A DNA stretch of 64,000 nucleotides from Candidatus Zixiibacteriota bacterium (GCA_035380245.1 DAOSXA010000002.1:62001-126000), one strand, 5' to 3'; positions 1-9,924 are shown, counted from the first letter of the stretch. A program made the numbers and translations. The notes: generated by a model not told the origin, from the sequence alone.

Positions 1-639
1 GCCGTACCAGGCATCGCAGTAGTATTGGAAAATATGACAGGTGTCGACTTCCGGGGTAGTATCGAACATGAGCGACGGCAGCGGATACACACTGTTGGTG
101 CTGATGTACTCGAGGCCGATAAAGAACGGGCCTTCAACGCAACAGTCGAGCGCCATTGTAACCGTACCTATGTTTGGATAACAGAAGTACGCCGAGTCAA
201 ATTCAACGTATTGACGGCATATTTCTTCGCCGGGGCCATAGCAACTATCATAGCTTACCGCCAGATCATAAACAACGATATCGGCTCGCAACGGCCAGAC
301 GCGCGGTCGCGGATCCCAACTGTTGGGCGGATCGAACAAAGTGAGTTGTATGGAGGTAATCTCCATAGGGGCGGCATCGGGGTGACAGTCGTCCGGGTCG
401 AAATAGACCACGGTGCGCATACCGGCATCGAAACCGGAATAATAGCCGAGAACGCTGTCTTCAAGCCACATTTTGTAAAGGGTGCAACCGGCTCTCAACT
501 CCGGGATTTTGAGTTCGCTAAGATCGAAGGTTGCTTTTTCCAAAGCTACATCTAACTTCTTGCAGTCGGACCAGGCGATACTCGATGCCAGGCCGACCAG
601 CAGCGTCAGTGTAATCGACAGTATAATTGCCCGCTTCAT
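1..639 (-). CDS. Exported protein of unknown function (3' end cut by window)
   Basis: This reading frame is open from an ATG at 639 to the window edge, 213 codons without a stop, so the C-terminus is missing. It starts with a classic signal peptide: a Lys-Arg start, a hydrophobic stretch to about residue 20, then A-W-S-D. The mature part is rich in Cys, Tyr, Asp and Pro and has the look of an extracellular beta-sandwich of the kind that precedes dockerin repeats elsewhere in this window. That comparison is inference. I do not recognise the family. It is divergently oriented to the S9 peptidase gene. Confidence 0.75.
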   Translation of the reverse strand, partial: MKRAIILSITLTLLVGLASSIAWSDCKKLDVALEKATFDLSELKIPELRAGCTLYKMWLEDSVLGYYSGFDAGMRTVVYFDPDDCHPDAAPMEITSIQLTLFDPPNSWDPRPRVWPLRADIVVYDLAVSYDSCYGPGEEICRQYVEFDSAYFCYPNIGTVTMALDCCVEGPFFIGLEYISTNSVYPLPSLMFDTTPEVDTCHIFQYYCDAWYG

Positions 640-1021
640 GCTGAATACCTCGTGATCTTAAGATTCGATTTGACCTCTGGGTATGACATTCCGATTGCGT
701 CGCCATTCGTGAGCGACGCCTTATTCCTGCCTCTGGGTTCAATATATCAGACAGCATTGCGGGTGTCAACGGAAAGAGAGGGCGGAAGACTCAATTGTCC
801 ACGTTATTCTGTGGGCGGCAGACGTTCTAGTCTATCTCGGAATGAAATACGCGAGCGGTCAATACTACACGTGTTTGACTCAGGTTGGCAAGTAGTCGGG
901 TGAGTTTCTTACTCCCTGGCTAATGAGTTCGCTCTGTACTTGTCGGGGCGATGTGAATTGCCTATCTTTACCCGAGTCATTCGAAGACACAGAGAGAACG
1001 GACACCAGAAAGGAGCAGGTC
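640..1021. other. Divergent intergenic region
   Basis: This 382-base gap separates the start of the exported-protein gene on the minus strand from the TTG start of the S9 peptidase on the plus strand, so it must carry promoters for both. I see no consensus -35/-10 pair and no convincing gene. Short frames here have no ribosome-binding site or recognisable sequence. Confidence 0.5.
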
Positions 1022-3520
1022 TTGAGAGTTCAAAGAACCGCTAATTATCACAGCAGGGTTTGGGGAAATGTTGCGAGTGTGTTTCTGGCGGTAGTCTTAA
1101 GTGTTGGTTTTGCCGTCGCAGCCGATTTGGAGTACCAGCGGCCCGCGCCGGAAATCGCAGAGTTGATTGAGGCTCCGCTGTTTCCCGGAGTGTCGGTCAG
1201 CCCCGACAGGAATTGGCTGTTATTGTTAAACCAGGCGGGGTATCCATCGATCGAGGAAGTGGCTCAACCGGAATTACGGTTGGCCGGTGAGCGTATTAGT
1301 CCCAACAATCATGGACCGTCACGCGCCTGGTATTACAACGGTTTAATGTTCCAGAATGTATCCAACGGGGAGCGTACGCTGGTCAAGGATATCCCCGAAG
1401 GGGCTCGGATCGACCGTGTTCGTTATTCGCCCAACGGCAAGCAAGTATCATTCTGTGTGACCGCTTCGGACGGCATCACACTCTGGACTGTTCCGCTCGG
1501 CGGCGACAAGGCTCGTCAGGTGAGCGCTCTCAAGTTGAATGCGACGTTGTCCACGCCGTATCGCTGGCTGGCCGACAACAAAAGTTTCGTGGCTCTTACC
1601 GTGCCGGGCGATATGGGTGATGTCCCCGTTGCTCCATTGGCTCCGGATGGCCCGGTGGTGCAGGAGTCGATCGGCAGGAAGGCTCCGGCGCGGACTTATC
1701 AGGATTTGCTCGAAAATCCACATGATGAGGATCTGTTCGATTATTACATGACCAGTCAGGCCGTTCTTTTAACGCTCGACGGTGAGGTGACGCCGCTGGG
1801 GAAGCCTGCCGTATATAACCAGGTGGCAGCGTCACCTGATGGAAAATACCTTCTGGTCGATATCGTTCATCGGCCTTATTCCTACCAGGTCCCGGCTGAT
1901 CGTTTTCCGCATCGCGAGGAAGTCTGGGATATGACGGGGAAAGTAATTTATGTGGTCGCCGATCTTCCTCTGGCGGATGATATTCCCATTGCTTACGGAT
2001 CGGTGCCGACCGGACGTCGAGAAATCAGTTGGCGAAACGATGCACTGGCAACCCTGGCCTGGGTAGAGGCGCTCGACGGTGGAGATGCCGGCGCAGAGGC
2101 GGAAGTCCGCGATCAGCTTTATCTGCAGGATGCTCCTTTCGATAAGGATCCGGTCGAGTGGCTCACGCTTGAGTTCCGTATCGGAGGGATTAACTGGGGT
2201 ACGGACAAGTTGGCCATCGTGTCCGAGTGGTGGTGGCCGACGCGAACGGCACGAGCCTGGTTTGCGGCTCCCGGCACACCCAAGGCCGAACCGTCGCTGT
2301 GGATCGAGCGCAACTGGCAGGATCGTTATAGCGATCCCGGTTCTCCCATGATGGAAGACAACGAATACGGCTTTCCGGCTTTGTTGACGGCTGACGGCGG
2401 TAAGACGTTGTTCCTGTCCGGAGACGGAGCTTCGGATGAGGGCGACCGGCCGTTTCTGGATGAGTTCAACCTTACGGATAGAACGACCAGGCGACTTTTC
2501 CGCTCGGAAGCTCCCTATTATGAGTCGCCGGTAGCATTCCTAGATGTCGACAAACGTGTCCTGATAACCCGTCGGGAAGCGATTGAAGAACCGCCGAACT
2601 ACTATCGCCGCGATCTGAAAAAGGACAAGTTAACGGCATTGACCGAGTTCCCACATCCAACCCCGGGATTACTTGGAATCTCGAAAGAGTTAATCAAGTA
2701 CAAGCGCGATGACAGCCTCGATCTTACCGGAACCCTTTACTTGCCAAAGGGATATGATCCCGAGAAAGACGGTCCGCTCCCGACCATCCTCTGGGCATAT
2801 CCTGAAGAGTACAAGAGCGCCGATGCCGCCGGGCAGGTGCAGGGATCACCATATCGGTTCGTACGAGTGTTTTGGGCGTCACCTCTACTCTGGTTGAATC
2901 GCGGTTATGCGGTGCTGGATGATCCTTCGATGCCGATCGTCGGTGAGGGAGACACCGAGCCGAACGATACTTTCCGTGAGCAGCTCGTGGCCGGGGCGAA
3001 AGCCGCGATTGACGAGCTGGTCCGTCGCGGGGTTTGCGATCCGGAACGCGTGGCGGTGGGCGGCCATTCGTACGGAGCTTTTATGACCGCCAATCTGCTG
3101 GCTCATTCGGATTTGTTCCGAGCCGGTATTGCCCGCAGCGGCGCATATAATCGCACACTCACGCCATTCGGTTTCCAGTCCGAGGAACGAACTTTCTGGG
3201 AAGCGCCGGAAGTTTACTTTGACATGTCGCCCTTTATGCATGCCGATAAAATCGATGAACCGATTCTCCTGATCCACGGCGAAGCCGACAACAACTCGGG
3301 CACGTTCCCGCTTCAGAGTGAACGTTTCTATGCCGCCCTCAAAGGGCTCGGGGCAACAGCACGCCTGGTGATGCTTCCGCATGAGAGTCACAGCTATCGG
3401 GCCATGGAGTCGATACTTCATCAGGCCTGGGAGATAGATCAATGGCTCGATAAATACGTTAAAAATGCCGAGCCGCGTGAGTTGATGAAGACCGAGAACA
3501 AAGAGACCGGCGGCAAATGA
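1022..3520 (+). CDS. S9 family serine peptidase, glutamyl-endopeptidase (S9D) type, exported
   Basis: A prolyl-oligopeptidase-family hydrolase of 832 residues: an N-terminal beta-propeller and a C-terminal alpha/beta-hydrolase domain. The catalytic triad is visible: nucleophile Ser683 in G-G-H-S-Y-G-A-F, Asp in H-G-E-A-D-N-N, and His in P-H-E-S-H-S-Y. These motifs and the segment around F-W-E-A-P resemble the glutamyl endopeptidases of subgroup S9D. I chose the TTG at 1022 because AGGAG lies 6 bases upstream and a signal peptide (hydrophobic core ending A-V-A-A) follows. An ATG at 923 would add 33 residues with no family resemblance. It probably degrades peptides outside the cytoplasm. The phosphoesterase gene follows 31 bases later, likely in the same transcript. 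Confidence 0.88.
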   Translation: MRVQRTANYHSRVWGNVASVFLAVVLSVGFAVAADLEYQRPAPEIAELIEAPLFPGVSVSPDRNWLLLLNQAGYPSIEEVAQPELRLAGERISPNNHGPSRAWYYNGLMFQNVSNGERTLVKDIPEGARIDRVRYSPNGKQVSFCVTASDGITLWTVPLGGDKARQVSALKLNATLSTPYRWLADNKSFVALTVPGDMGDVPVAPLAPDGPVVQESIGRKAPARTYQDLLENPHDEDLFDYYMTSQAVLLTLDGEVTPLGKPAVYNQVAASPDGKYLLVDIVHRPYSYQVPADRFPHREEVWDMTGKVIYVVADLPLADDIPIAYGSVPTGRREISWRNDALATLAWVEALDGGDAGAEAEVRDQLYLQDAPFDKDPVEWLTLEFRIGGINWGTDKLAIVSEWWWPTRTARAWFAAPGTPKAEPSLWIERNWQDRYSDPGSPMMEDNEYGFPALLTADGGKTLFLSGDGASDEGDRPFLDEFNLTDRTTRRLFRSEAPYYESPVAFLDVDKRVLITRREAIEEPPNYYRRDLKKDKLTALTEFPHPTPGLLGISKELIKYKRDDSLDLTGTLYLPKGYDPEKDGPLPTILWAYPEEYKSADAAGQVQGSPYRFVRVFWASPLLWLNRGYAVLDDPSMPIVGEGDTEPNDTFREQLVAGAKAAIDELVRRGVCDPERVAVGGHSYGAFMTANLLAHSDLFRAGIARSGAYNRTLTPFGFQSEERTFWEAPEVYFDMSPFMHADKIDEPILLIHGEADNNSGTFPLQSERFYAALKGLGATARLVMLPHESHSYRAMESILHQAWEIDQWLDKYVKNAEPRELMKTENKETGGK

Positions 3521-3551
3521 CGGCTGCCAACGGCAGGGAAAAGGGGTAAAC

Positions 3552-5303
3552 ATGATGAGGTTTCTGAAACTTTTGGCAGGAGAGACGGTGATAACCGTCC
3601 TCCTGCTGGGCCTGGTTGTAAACGCTGCCGAAAAGCAGCCGACGATCCGTTTTGCTGTTTTAGGCGACCGCACCAATACCGCCAACGACTCCGCTTATGG
3701 TCTGGCGGTAACAGAGATAGAACGACTCAAACCGGATTTTGTGATGACCGTGGGTGATCATATCGAAGGTTACACTGAGGACTCGACCCGGATAATAACA
3801 GAGTGGGAAGAGTATCTGAAGGTGATTGAACCGTTGACAATGCCCATCCATTTTGCCCCCGGTAATCATGATATTACCACGCGGCCGATGGAACCGTTTT
3901 TCAGGCGGTTTGCGGCGGAGCCGTATTACTCGTTCGATTACGAGGGGCGTCATTTTGTGATCCTCGACAACACTCCGGGGGGAGGCGGTCCGGCAGAACC
4001 GATTGACGAAAAACAAATGGCCTGGCTGGAGAATGATTTATCAAGTCAGACTCCCGAGACGCAGATACTCGTTTTTTATCACAAGCCGAATTGGTATGAA
4101 ACGGTCACATTGGGCAAGCCTGACGCCATGCACGATTTGTTCGTTAAGTACGGAGTCGATGCCGTTTTTACCGGACATTATCATGTTTATTTCACCGCCG
4201 TGCTGGATGGGATTAAATACACCTCGGTCGGTAGTTCCGGCGGCAATATGTCGCCCGGTCCGACGGGGATAGGCTATCATTTCTGCTGGGTCACGGTGTC
4301 GGATCGGATCGATGTCACTCCGATTGAATTGGGTGCTGTGAGGGCATGGGATGATGTCTCGGCGGAGGATTATCGCACGGCTACGTTAATCGAGGAAGAA
4401 GCGATTCAGCCCGGACAATGGCTCATGCTCGGTGATGACGGCGGGATTGGCGAAGGACGTTTCTCGATGCAGATCATTAACATGAACCACGAGACTGCCT
4501 ATGCGGATAGTCTGCGTTGGTCGGGACTTGATTCTGATGGATGGATGATCGAACCGGCCGTTGTGTATGTGAGCATCCCTCCCGCTGAAACTGCGACCGT
4601 ATGGTTCGAGGCAGAGCTTAAGGGATCGCCGTATCCATTGCCGAAGCTGTGGGGATCATTTATTTCGGCTCCGGACCAGACTATCAAAGCCTCGGGACTA
4701 CCTCGCCTGGTGAAAGAAGCATATTGTATACCTGTGGCACAACCTCCGGTGGTGGACGGCAGTTTGGATGAAGCCTGCTGGCAAAAGCCCACAACAAAAT
4801 TGCTGGGACCGGATGATAAGCCTGCTACCATCGATCCCACCAGTTTCTATTTCGCCTATGACGATAATAATATCTATGTAGGTGTTCAATGCACGGACCC
4901 GTACCCGGATTCTATCCAGGCTCGGATAACGGAGCGTGATGGGGCTATTTACGGTGAGGATTGTGTCGGATTCCTGTTTCATCCCGGGACCGACAGCGTG
5001 ACCCATATCTATTTCAATCCCATCGGGACGATTTACGATCAGAAGATCACCTTCATGGAAGGCAGGTCTTACAATACGGATAAATCGTTCAATGGTGATT
5101 ATGAGGTGAAGATCGCAGAAGGATCGAACGGCTGGACCCTTGAGGCACGCATACCGTTGAACGAGATCGGCGGGGAAAAGCCCGAGAAGGGGACGGTCTG
5201 GGATATTACCTTCCGTCGTAAGGAGAAACGGCTCGACAGTTCAGGCGACTGGATGCCGTACGATTACTATCCCCGGAATTTCGGTCTGCTTAGATTTGAA
5301 TGA
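3552..5303 (+). CDS. Exported calcineurin-like metallophosphoesterase with C-terminal CBM9-like domain
   Basis: The N-terminal half (about residues 30-270) has the ordered metallophosphoesterase motifs: L-G-D-R, V-G-D-H, G-N-H-D, Y-H-K-P and G-H-Y-H. These ligate two metal ions. The last 180 residues, from about P-V-V-D-G-S-L-D-E-A-C-W, match the carbohydrate-binding module 9-like sandwich seen on many exported enzymes of environmental bacteria. A signal peptide occupies the first 25 residues. The combination suggests a surface or periplasmic phosphoesterase tethered to a glycan or glycoconjugate. The substrate cannot be read from the sequence. The gene starts 31 bases after the S9 peptidase gene and ends at a hairpin facing a convergent gene. 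Confidence 0.88.
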   Translation: MMRFLKLLAGETVITVLLLGLVVNAAEKQPTIRFAVLGDRTNTANDSAYGLAVTEIERLKPDFVMTVGDHIEGYTEDSTRIITEWEEYLKVIEPLTMPIHFAPGNHDITTRPMEPFFRRFAAEPYYSFDYEGRHFVILDNTPGGGGPAEPIDEKQMAWLENDLSSQTPETQILVFYHKPNWYETVTLGKPDAMHDLFVKYGVDAVFTGHYHVYFTAVLDGIKYTSVGSSGGNMSPGPTGIGYHFCWVTVSDRIDVTPIELGAVRAWDDVSAEDYRTATLIEEEAIQPGQWLMLGDDGGIGEGRFSMQIINMNHETAYADSLRWSGLDSDGWMIEPAVVYVSIPPAETATVWFEAELKGSPYPLPKLWGSFISAPDQTIKASGLPRLVKEAYCIPVAQPPVVDGSLDEACWQKPTTKLLGPDDKPATIDPTSFYFAYDDNNIYVGVQCTDPYPDSIQARITERDGAIYGEDCVGFLFHPGTDSVTHIYFNPIGTIYDQKITFMEGRSYNTDKSFNGDYEVKIAEGSNGWTLEARIPLNEIGGEKPEKGTVWDITFRRKEKRLDSSGDWMPYDYYPRNFGLLRFE

Positions 5304-5313
5304 TGGATATGCC

Positions 5314-5347
5314 GTCGGTCGGACTCGTTGGGACGAGCCCGACCGAC
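5314..5347. terminator. Strong hairpin between convergent genes
   Basis: A near-perfect inverted repeat: GTCGGTCGG pairs with CCGACCGAC, extended by CTCGT/ACGAG after a one-base mismatch, with a four-base loop. There is no long T-run on either side. It sits exactly between the converging ends of the phosphoesterase and the dockerin protein, so a bidirectional terminator is the natural reading. Confidence 0.6.
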
Positions 5348-5357
5348 ATTTGAGATA

Positions 5358-6320
5358 CTACTCTTCCAGGATCAACGGGCGCTGATCCACGAGATAGAAG
5401 TCTTCATCGCCAAAATCCTTGGCATACACTTCAGCTACATAGCTGCCGGCTGCGATATTCTCGATCACGGCCGTTATGTCATAATCGCAAATGCAGTAAG
5501 CGCCTTGTTCCGAGACATTGGTTTCGTATAAACGCAATGTGTCGCCGGCTTGTACGAAATTGAAATCGAGTACGAACGCACAGTTGAAAACAGCGTTGTG
5601 ATGGGAAAAAGTCAAAATTCCATTTTCCCATAAATAGTTGATTTGTGCGGCATCCCTGGTCGATTTCGTTTCGAGACAATCACTATGCTCAACCGATGTC
5701 ACGTGAGGTCCGTAACCGATAGTAACCGGAGCCGTGCCGACAATCTGGTGTTCGATTCCAAGCATAATCAATGTGTAGTTCCCCTCGGGATATCCCCAGG
5801 AACTGCTTTGCAGATCGAAGTAACAGATGCAGTCGCACTCGAATCCGGTGTCGCGCTCAATGGCCCAGATGATCGGGCCGGTGACCAGGTAATCGACCTG
5901 ATACTCAAGACAGCATTGATAATATGCGCCGTTGTGATAAACCGTGATGGTATCCCCGGAAACCTCGACGATCATTTCCTCGGCAACATCCTGGTTAGCC
6001 TTCAAAGTCAGGCAGTCGCCTTGAATGTCGGTATGCCCTTCAATCACGTCCATACCACAGGTAAGAGGAGGACCGCCCTGGAACATCCAGTTGACTAGCA
6101 AAATGAGGTCGGATATATCAGTTGAGCCATCGCCGTTACAGTCGGCGAGTGGTTCCAAAACCGGTGGTGGGCCGGACTGGAACATATACGAGACGAGATA
6201 AACCAGATCGGCAATATCCACAGCGCCCGATTGGTTGACATCGCCGCAAACCGTTGCCTGCCCCGTCGAAGCCAATAGGCAAAACAAGCCGAAAACTAGA
6301 GCCATGATAGACCGTTTCAT
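5358..6320 (-). CDS. Exported protein with N-terminal dockerin-like repeat pair
   Basis: A 320-residue secreted protein. A signal peptide (to about residue 22, ending T-G-Q-A) is followed directly by two dockerin-like calcium loops, C-G-D-V-N-Q-S-G-A-V-D and D-C-N-G-D-G-S-T-D, each followed by an I-x-D-L helix ending in M-F-Q-x-G-P-P. The remaining 230 residues are Cys-rich beta sandwich and contain two similar halves, each with a Y-x-x-x or F-x-C-x-C-D-x-x-Y pattern, suggesting an internal duplication. The ATG at 6320 is preferred over 6347 because GGAG lies 7 bases upstream and the signal peptide follows at once. Placing the dockerin pair at the N-terminus is opposite to the other dockerin proteins in this window. 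Function unknown. Confidence 0.8.
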   Translation of the reverse strand: MKRSIMALVFGLFCLLASTGQATVCGDVNQSGAVDIADLVYLVSYMFQSGPPPVLEPLADCNGDGSTDISDLILLVNWMFQGGPPLTCGMDVIEGHTDIQGDCLTLKANQDVAEEMIVEVSGDTITVYHNGAYYQCCLEYQVDYLVTGPIIWAIERDTGFECDCICYFDLQSSSWGYPEGNYTLIMLGIEHQIVGTAPVTIGYGPHVTSVEHSDCLETKSTRDAAQINYLWENGILTFSHHNAVFNCAFVLDFNFVQAGDTLRLYETNVSEQGAYCICDYDITAVIENIAAGSYVAEVYAKDFGDEDFYLVDQRPLILEE

Positions 6321-6548
6321 AGCTGGACTCCATTCTCTATGAATCATAACTCGATGAATATACCCCAGATATCACCAATAATATACCCTTAATACCATAT
6401 TGGGTCAAGAGTAAACGGGCCTTTTGATCGAATCCGGGGATTGGCTAAAGCGCTTATATTCGCTTGATCAATCGGGTCTTTTCGGTTACATTCCCGGGCG
6501 ATATGTTGCAATCACAGGCCCGAAACAGGCCTTAAGGATAGGACTGCC

Positions 6549-8534
6549 ATGCACTCGGTTGAGGAAGCACAAAAGAACTACGAAGCCACCCGACAGAAGG
6601 TAGGCTATATACCACGTCGCGAGACGGACCCGGGAGTATACGCAAGCCTGGGATTCAAATGCGGCCTGGAGATCCATCAGCAACTACTTACGGCCAAGAA
6701 GCTGTTTTGTCGTTGCCCGGCTGGAATCTACAGTCATCAGGAAGATTTCGACGCCGAGGTAATCCGTCACATGCGGCCAACTCTCAGCGAGTTGGGGGAA
6801 TACGACGGTACCGCCCTGATGGAATTCCGCACTCGGAAGAACATCGTTTATCGGATCAAAAGCGAAACTGCCTGCACTTACGAATTCGACGACACCCCGC
6901 CGTTTCGGATCGATCGGGAAGGCCTTGACATCGCAATCGAGATTGCTCTGTTGCTCAAGACCAATATCGTCGGTGAACTGCATATCACTCGTAAGCAATA
7001 CCTGGACGGCTCCATCCCGACCGGTTTTCAGCGGACGGCGATTGTCGGTATCGAGGGAGAAATCCCGATTTCCAACAAGAAAATCGGAATCATTCAGATC
7101 AGCATCGAGGAAGATTCCTGTCGCGAGGTTTCCGATGTCGGCCATTGGCGCACATATACTACCGATCGCCTTGGGATGCCGCTGATTGAGATGGTTACTT
7201 ATCCTCACATGCTCACGCCGGACGAGGCGGCAGAGGCGGGACATTATCTGCGGTTTTTGGCGCGTTCCTCGGGCAAGGTGCGGACCGGTATCGGTGCGGC
7301 TCGGCAGGATGTGAATGTCAGTGTAACCGGGGGAGAGCGGGTAGAGATTAAGGGGGTTCAGCATATTCGCTGGATTCCGGAACTGACTCATAATGAGGCT
7401 TTTCGCCAGAAGGCACTACTCCGGATCAGCGAACTTCTGAAATCACGAATCAAAGATCCAGCTGCCTGGCAGTCCAGGTCGGTAGAATTGACAGCAGGCG
7501 ATGTAAACAGCTCTGAAGTTCTGCGTCAGGCGTTGGCAAACGGGCAGAAAGTGGCTGTAATAGCTCTACCGCAGTTTGCCGGTATTCTCTCTCATTTCAC
7601 TCAGCCGGGGAAATGCTTTGCCAACGAGTTATCTGACCGCATCAAGGTTATTGCCTGCATTGAAAAACCCAATATGATTCACACGGAAGCTCTGGATCAG
7701 GACTGGCTGCTTAACGGCCAACTCCTGAAACGAGCCTCCGACCTGACAAAATCCGGTTCCGAGGATGCTCTTGTTATTGTCTGGGGTGACGCTCTTGACG
7801 TAAAAACCGCGGTTGAAACGATTGACGAACGCTGTCGTCTGGCTTTTGACGGTGTTCCGAACGAAACCCGTAAGTCACTATCTGACGGCACCACGCTGTT
7901 CGAGCGAGTTCTGCCCGGTCCTGACCGCATGTATCCCGATACCGATTCCGCTCCGTTGCCGATCCATGACGATCAGATCGACCGTATCAGAGAAGGATTG
8001 GCCGAAGAAGTAGTCGTAAGACAGAAGCAACTGAGCGACTGGCAGGTTCCTCATGATTGCCATGAGTACATTCTGAAAAGTAACCTGGTTCCGCTGATGG
8101 AGCAGATCGAATCCGAGTGTGAATTGAGCCCGCGGTTTATCGGGACACTGCTCGGCCATACGCTCAAGAACTACGAGGGTGTGTTTACAGCCTCTCCGGA
8201 CTTCACGTTCAATAAAATACTGGGATTGGCCAGGTTCGTACGCGATAAGAAACTCGATCCGGGGATCATGCCGGAGATGCTCAAAGAGCTATACCAGCAT
8301 CCCAATATGGTGTTTGACTCTATTCTGACTACGATTGGATTCAAGCCGCTCAGCAGTGATAAAATCCTCGCCGAAGTAACCACTTTGAGTCGTAAATTTG
8401 ACGATATCAAAACATCCAAACGTCCCGATGCCCGAATTGACTGGATCATGGGAAGACTGAGACCGCTGGCCCTGGGAAATATGCCACTGGTCGAATTACA
8501 CGAGCAGATTCAGAAGGAGGTGGGCCATGAGTGA
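6549..8534 (+). CDS. gatE: Glutamyl-tRNA(Gln) amidotransferase subunit E
   Basis: GatE, 661 residues, the kinase/amidase-like subunit of the GatDE enzyme that converts Glu-tRNA(Gln) to Gln-tRNA(Gln). The GatB-family core is clear: G-L-E-I-H-Q-Q-L near residue 38, the Cys pair K-L-F-C-R-C, and D-R-L-G-M-P-L-I-E. A domain inserted around residues 270-400 corresponds to the AspRS-type GAD insertion that separates GatE from GatB. The C-terminal helical and YqeY-like tail follows. The stop overlaps the gatD start by eight bases (ATGAGTGA), so the two are translationally coupled. GatDE is described as the archaeal enzyme, bacteria normally using GatCAB, so its presence here is unusual. Confidence 0.92.
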   Translation: MHSVEEAQKNYEATRQKVGYIPRRETDPGVYASLGFKCGLEIHQQLLTAKKLFCRCPAGIYSHQEDFDAEVIRHMRPTLSELGEYDGTALMEFRTRKNIVYRIKSETACTYEFDDTPPFRIDREGLDIAIEIALLLKTNIVGELHITRKQYLDGSIPTGFQRTAIVGIEGEIPISNKKIGIIQISIEEDSCREVSDVGHWRTYTTDRLGMPLIEMVTYPHMLTPDEAAEAGHYLRFLARSSGKVRTGIGAARQDVNVSVTGGERVEIKGVQHIRWIPELTHNEAFRQKALLRISELLKSRIKDPAAWQSRSVELTAGDVNSSEVLRQALANGQKVAVIALPQFAGILSHFTQPGKCFANELSDRIKVIACIEKPNMIHTEALDQDWLLNGQLLKRASDLTKSGSEDALVIVWGDALDVKTAVETIDERCRLAFDGVPNETRKSLSDGTTLFERVLPGPDRMYPDTDSAPLPIHDDQIDRIREGLAEEVVVRQKQLSDWQVPHDCHEYILKSNLVPLMEQIESECELSPRFIGTLLGHTLKNYEGVFTASPDFTFNKILGLARFVRDKKLDPGIMPEMLKELYQHPNMVFDSILTTIGFKPLSSDKILAEVTTLSRKFDDIKTSKRPDARIDWIMGRLRPLALGNMPLVELHEQIQKEVGHE

Positions 8535-9909
8535 TATGTTCAAAGGCTATCGTGGGGCCGCTCTGGAATTGCTCAAGAAATTCAAAGTCCGGGTATGGTC
8601 GGATGCCGAAGTGAAAACCAGCCGAGGTGATTTTCGCGGGATCGTTTTGCCGCGCGCGGAAAACGACGATGATGAGCACGTCGTGTTGAAATTGATTACC
8701 GGATACAATGTCGGCGTCGATGTCGGCACTGTCAGCGATATGGTCGAAGTGGGTTACAAAGAAGCCCATTATAAGATTCCGGAGAAGGAATTCCCAACCA
8801 GTCCCAACAAGCCTTATGTCAAATTGTTTGGAACGGGAGGGACGATTGCCTCGCGTCTGGACTATCGCACCGGTGCGGTAATTCCGGCCTTCTCTCCGGG
8901 TGAACTTTATGGCGCCGTCCCGGAACTGGCCGATATCTGTAATCTTTCGACCGAAAAACTTTTTGCCGTGTTCAGTGAGAACATGGGACCATCGCAATAC
9001 AAGAAATTAGCGGTGGCGATTGGCCAGGAGATCGAGAAAGGTATCGACGGTATCGTCGTCGGCCATGGAACCGACACCATGCACCACACGGCCGCAGCGC
9101 TGGCTTTCATGGTTCAGAACTCACCGGTGCCGATCGTGCTGGTCGGTTCACAACGGTCCTCGGATCGTCCCTCATCGGATGCCGCTCTGAACCTGATCCA
9201 TGCCACCAAAACCGCCGCCGAGTCCGATATCGCCGAGGTAATGGTTTGTATGTTCGGCCCGACTTCGGATGAATACGGATTGCTGCATCAGGGAACCAGG
9301 GTGCGCAAGATGCACTCGTCCTACCGCTCGACATTCCGTACCGTCAGCGATGTACCGTTGGCGATGGTCGACAAGGAGAAGATAACTCCGATTAAAAATG
9401 ATTATCGTCGCCGTCGCCGGGATCATGAAGTGAAAATCACACCGGTGTTCGAGGAAAAAGTAGCGATGGTTTATTACTACCCGAACATGATGCCGGATAT
9501 CATCGACTCGCTCGTCGACAACGGCTATCGGGGAATTATCATCGCCGGAACCGGTCTGGGACATGTCAATAAGCCGATCTACGGCGCTATCGAACGTGCT
9601 ACCTCCAAGGGAATAGCGATCTACATGACCGTTCAGACTCTCTGGGGGTATGTCCACATGTTCGTTTACGACACCGGACGCGATCTTATGGCAAAGGGAA
9701 TCATCCCGGCTGAGAACATGCTTCCCGAAGTGGCTTATATCAAACTTGGTTGGGCTTTAGGGCAGACCGATGATCTTGATGAGGTTAAACGGATAATGCT
9801 TACTCCGATATCCCACGAGATCACCGAGCGAGAGCCCTACAACGGATATTTGATCTTCCAGGGGGGAGTCCCCGAAGTGGAAGCGTTCCTGAAGAAGATT
9901 CATAAGTAA
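8527..9909 (+). CDS. gatD: Glutamyl-tRNA(Gln) amidotransferase subunit D (asparaginase-like)
   Basis: GatD, 460 residues, supplies ammonia for GatE by hydrolysing a free amide amino acid. An N-terminal tudor-like domain of about 80 residues precedes a type I asparaginase fold. The catalytic signatures are present: F-G-T-G-G-T-I-A-S with the nucleophile Thr, G-H-G-T-D-T-M with the Thr-Asp pair, and G-S-Q-R-S-S-D-R-P. The insert H-Q-G-T-R-V-R-K-M-H-S-S is typical of GatD and not of plain asparaginases. The N-terminal domain and the overlap with gatE rule out a stand-alone asparaginase. Transcription ends at a hairpin 16 bases beyond the stop. Confidence 0.93.
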   Translation: MSDMFKGYRGAALELLKKFKVRVWSDAEVKTSRGDFRGIVLPRAENDDDEHVVLKLITGYNVGVDVGTVSDMVEVGYKEAHYKIPEKEFPTSPNKPYVKLFGTGGTIASRLDYRTGAVIPAFSPGELYGAVPELADICNLSTEKLFAVFSENMGPSQYKKLAVAIGQEIEKGIDGIVVGHGTDTMHHTAAALAFMVQNSPVPIVLVGSQRSSDRPSSDAALNLIHATKTAAESDIAEVMVCMFGPTSDEYGLLHQGTRVRKMHSSYRSTFRTVSDVPLAMVDKEKITPIKNDYRRRRRDHEVKITPVFEEKVAMVYYYPNMMPDIIDSLVDNGYRGIIIAGTGLGHVNKPIYGAIERATSKGIAIYMTVQTLWGYVHMFVYDTGRDLMAKGIIPAENMLPEVAYIKLGWALGQTDDLDEVKRIMLTPISHEITEREPYNGYLIFQGGVPEVEAFLKKIHK

Positions 9910-9924
9910 GATATTCTGCCCTGG

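Noticed and set aside
25..555. 176-codon plus-strand frame at the window start
   Set aside because: It is antisense to the exported protein with a clear signal peptide on the minus strand; its translation has no recognisable features.
923..1021. ATG at 923 as start of the S9 peptidase
   Set aside because: It would add 33 residues of non-family sequence before the signal peptide; the TTG at 1022 has a good ribosome-binding site and begins the signal peptide region.
2885..3685. 266-codon minus-strand frame
   Set aside because: Fully opposite the catalytic domain of the S9 peptidase; a frame shadow.
8527..9909. Stand-alone L-asparaginase instead of GatD
   Set aside because: The N-terminal tudor-like domain, GatD-specific insert and overlap with gatE identify it as GatD.
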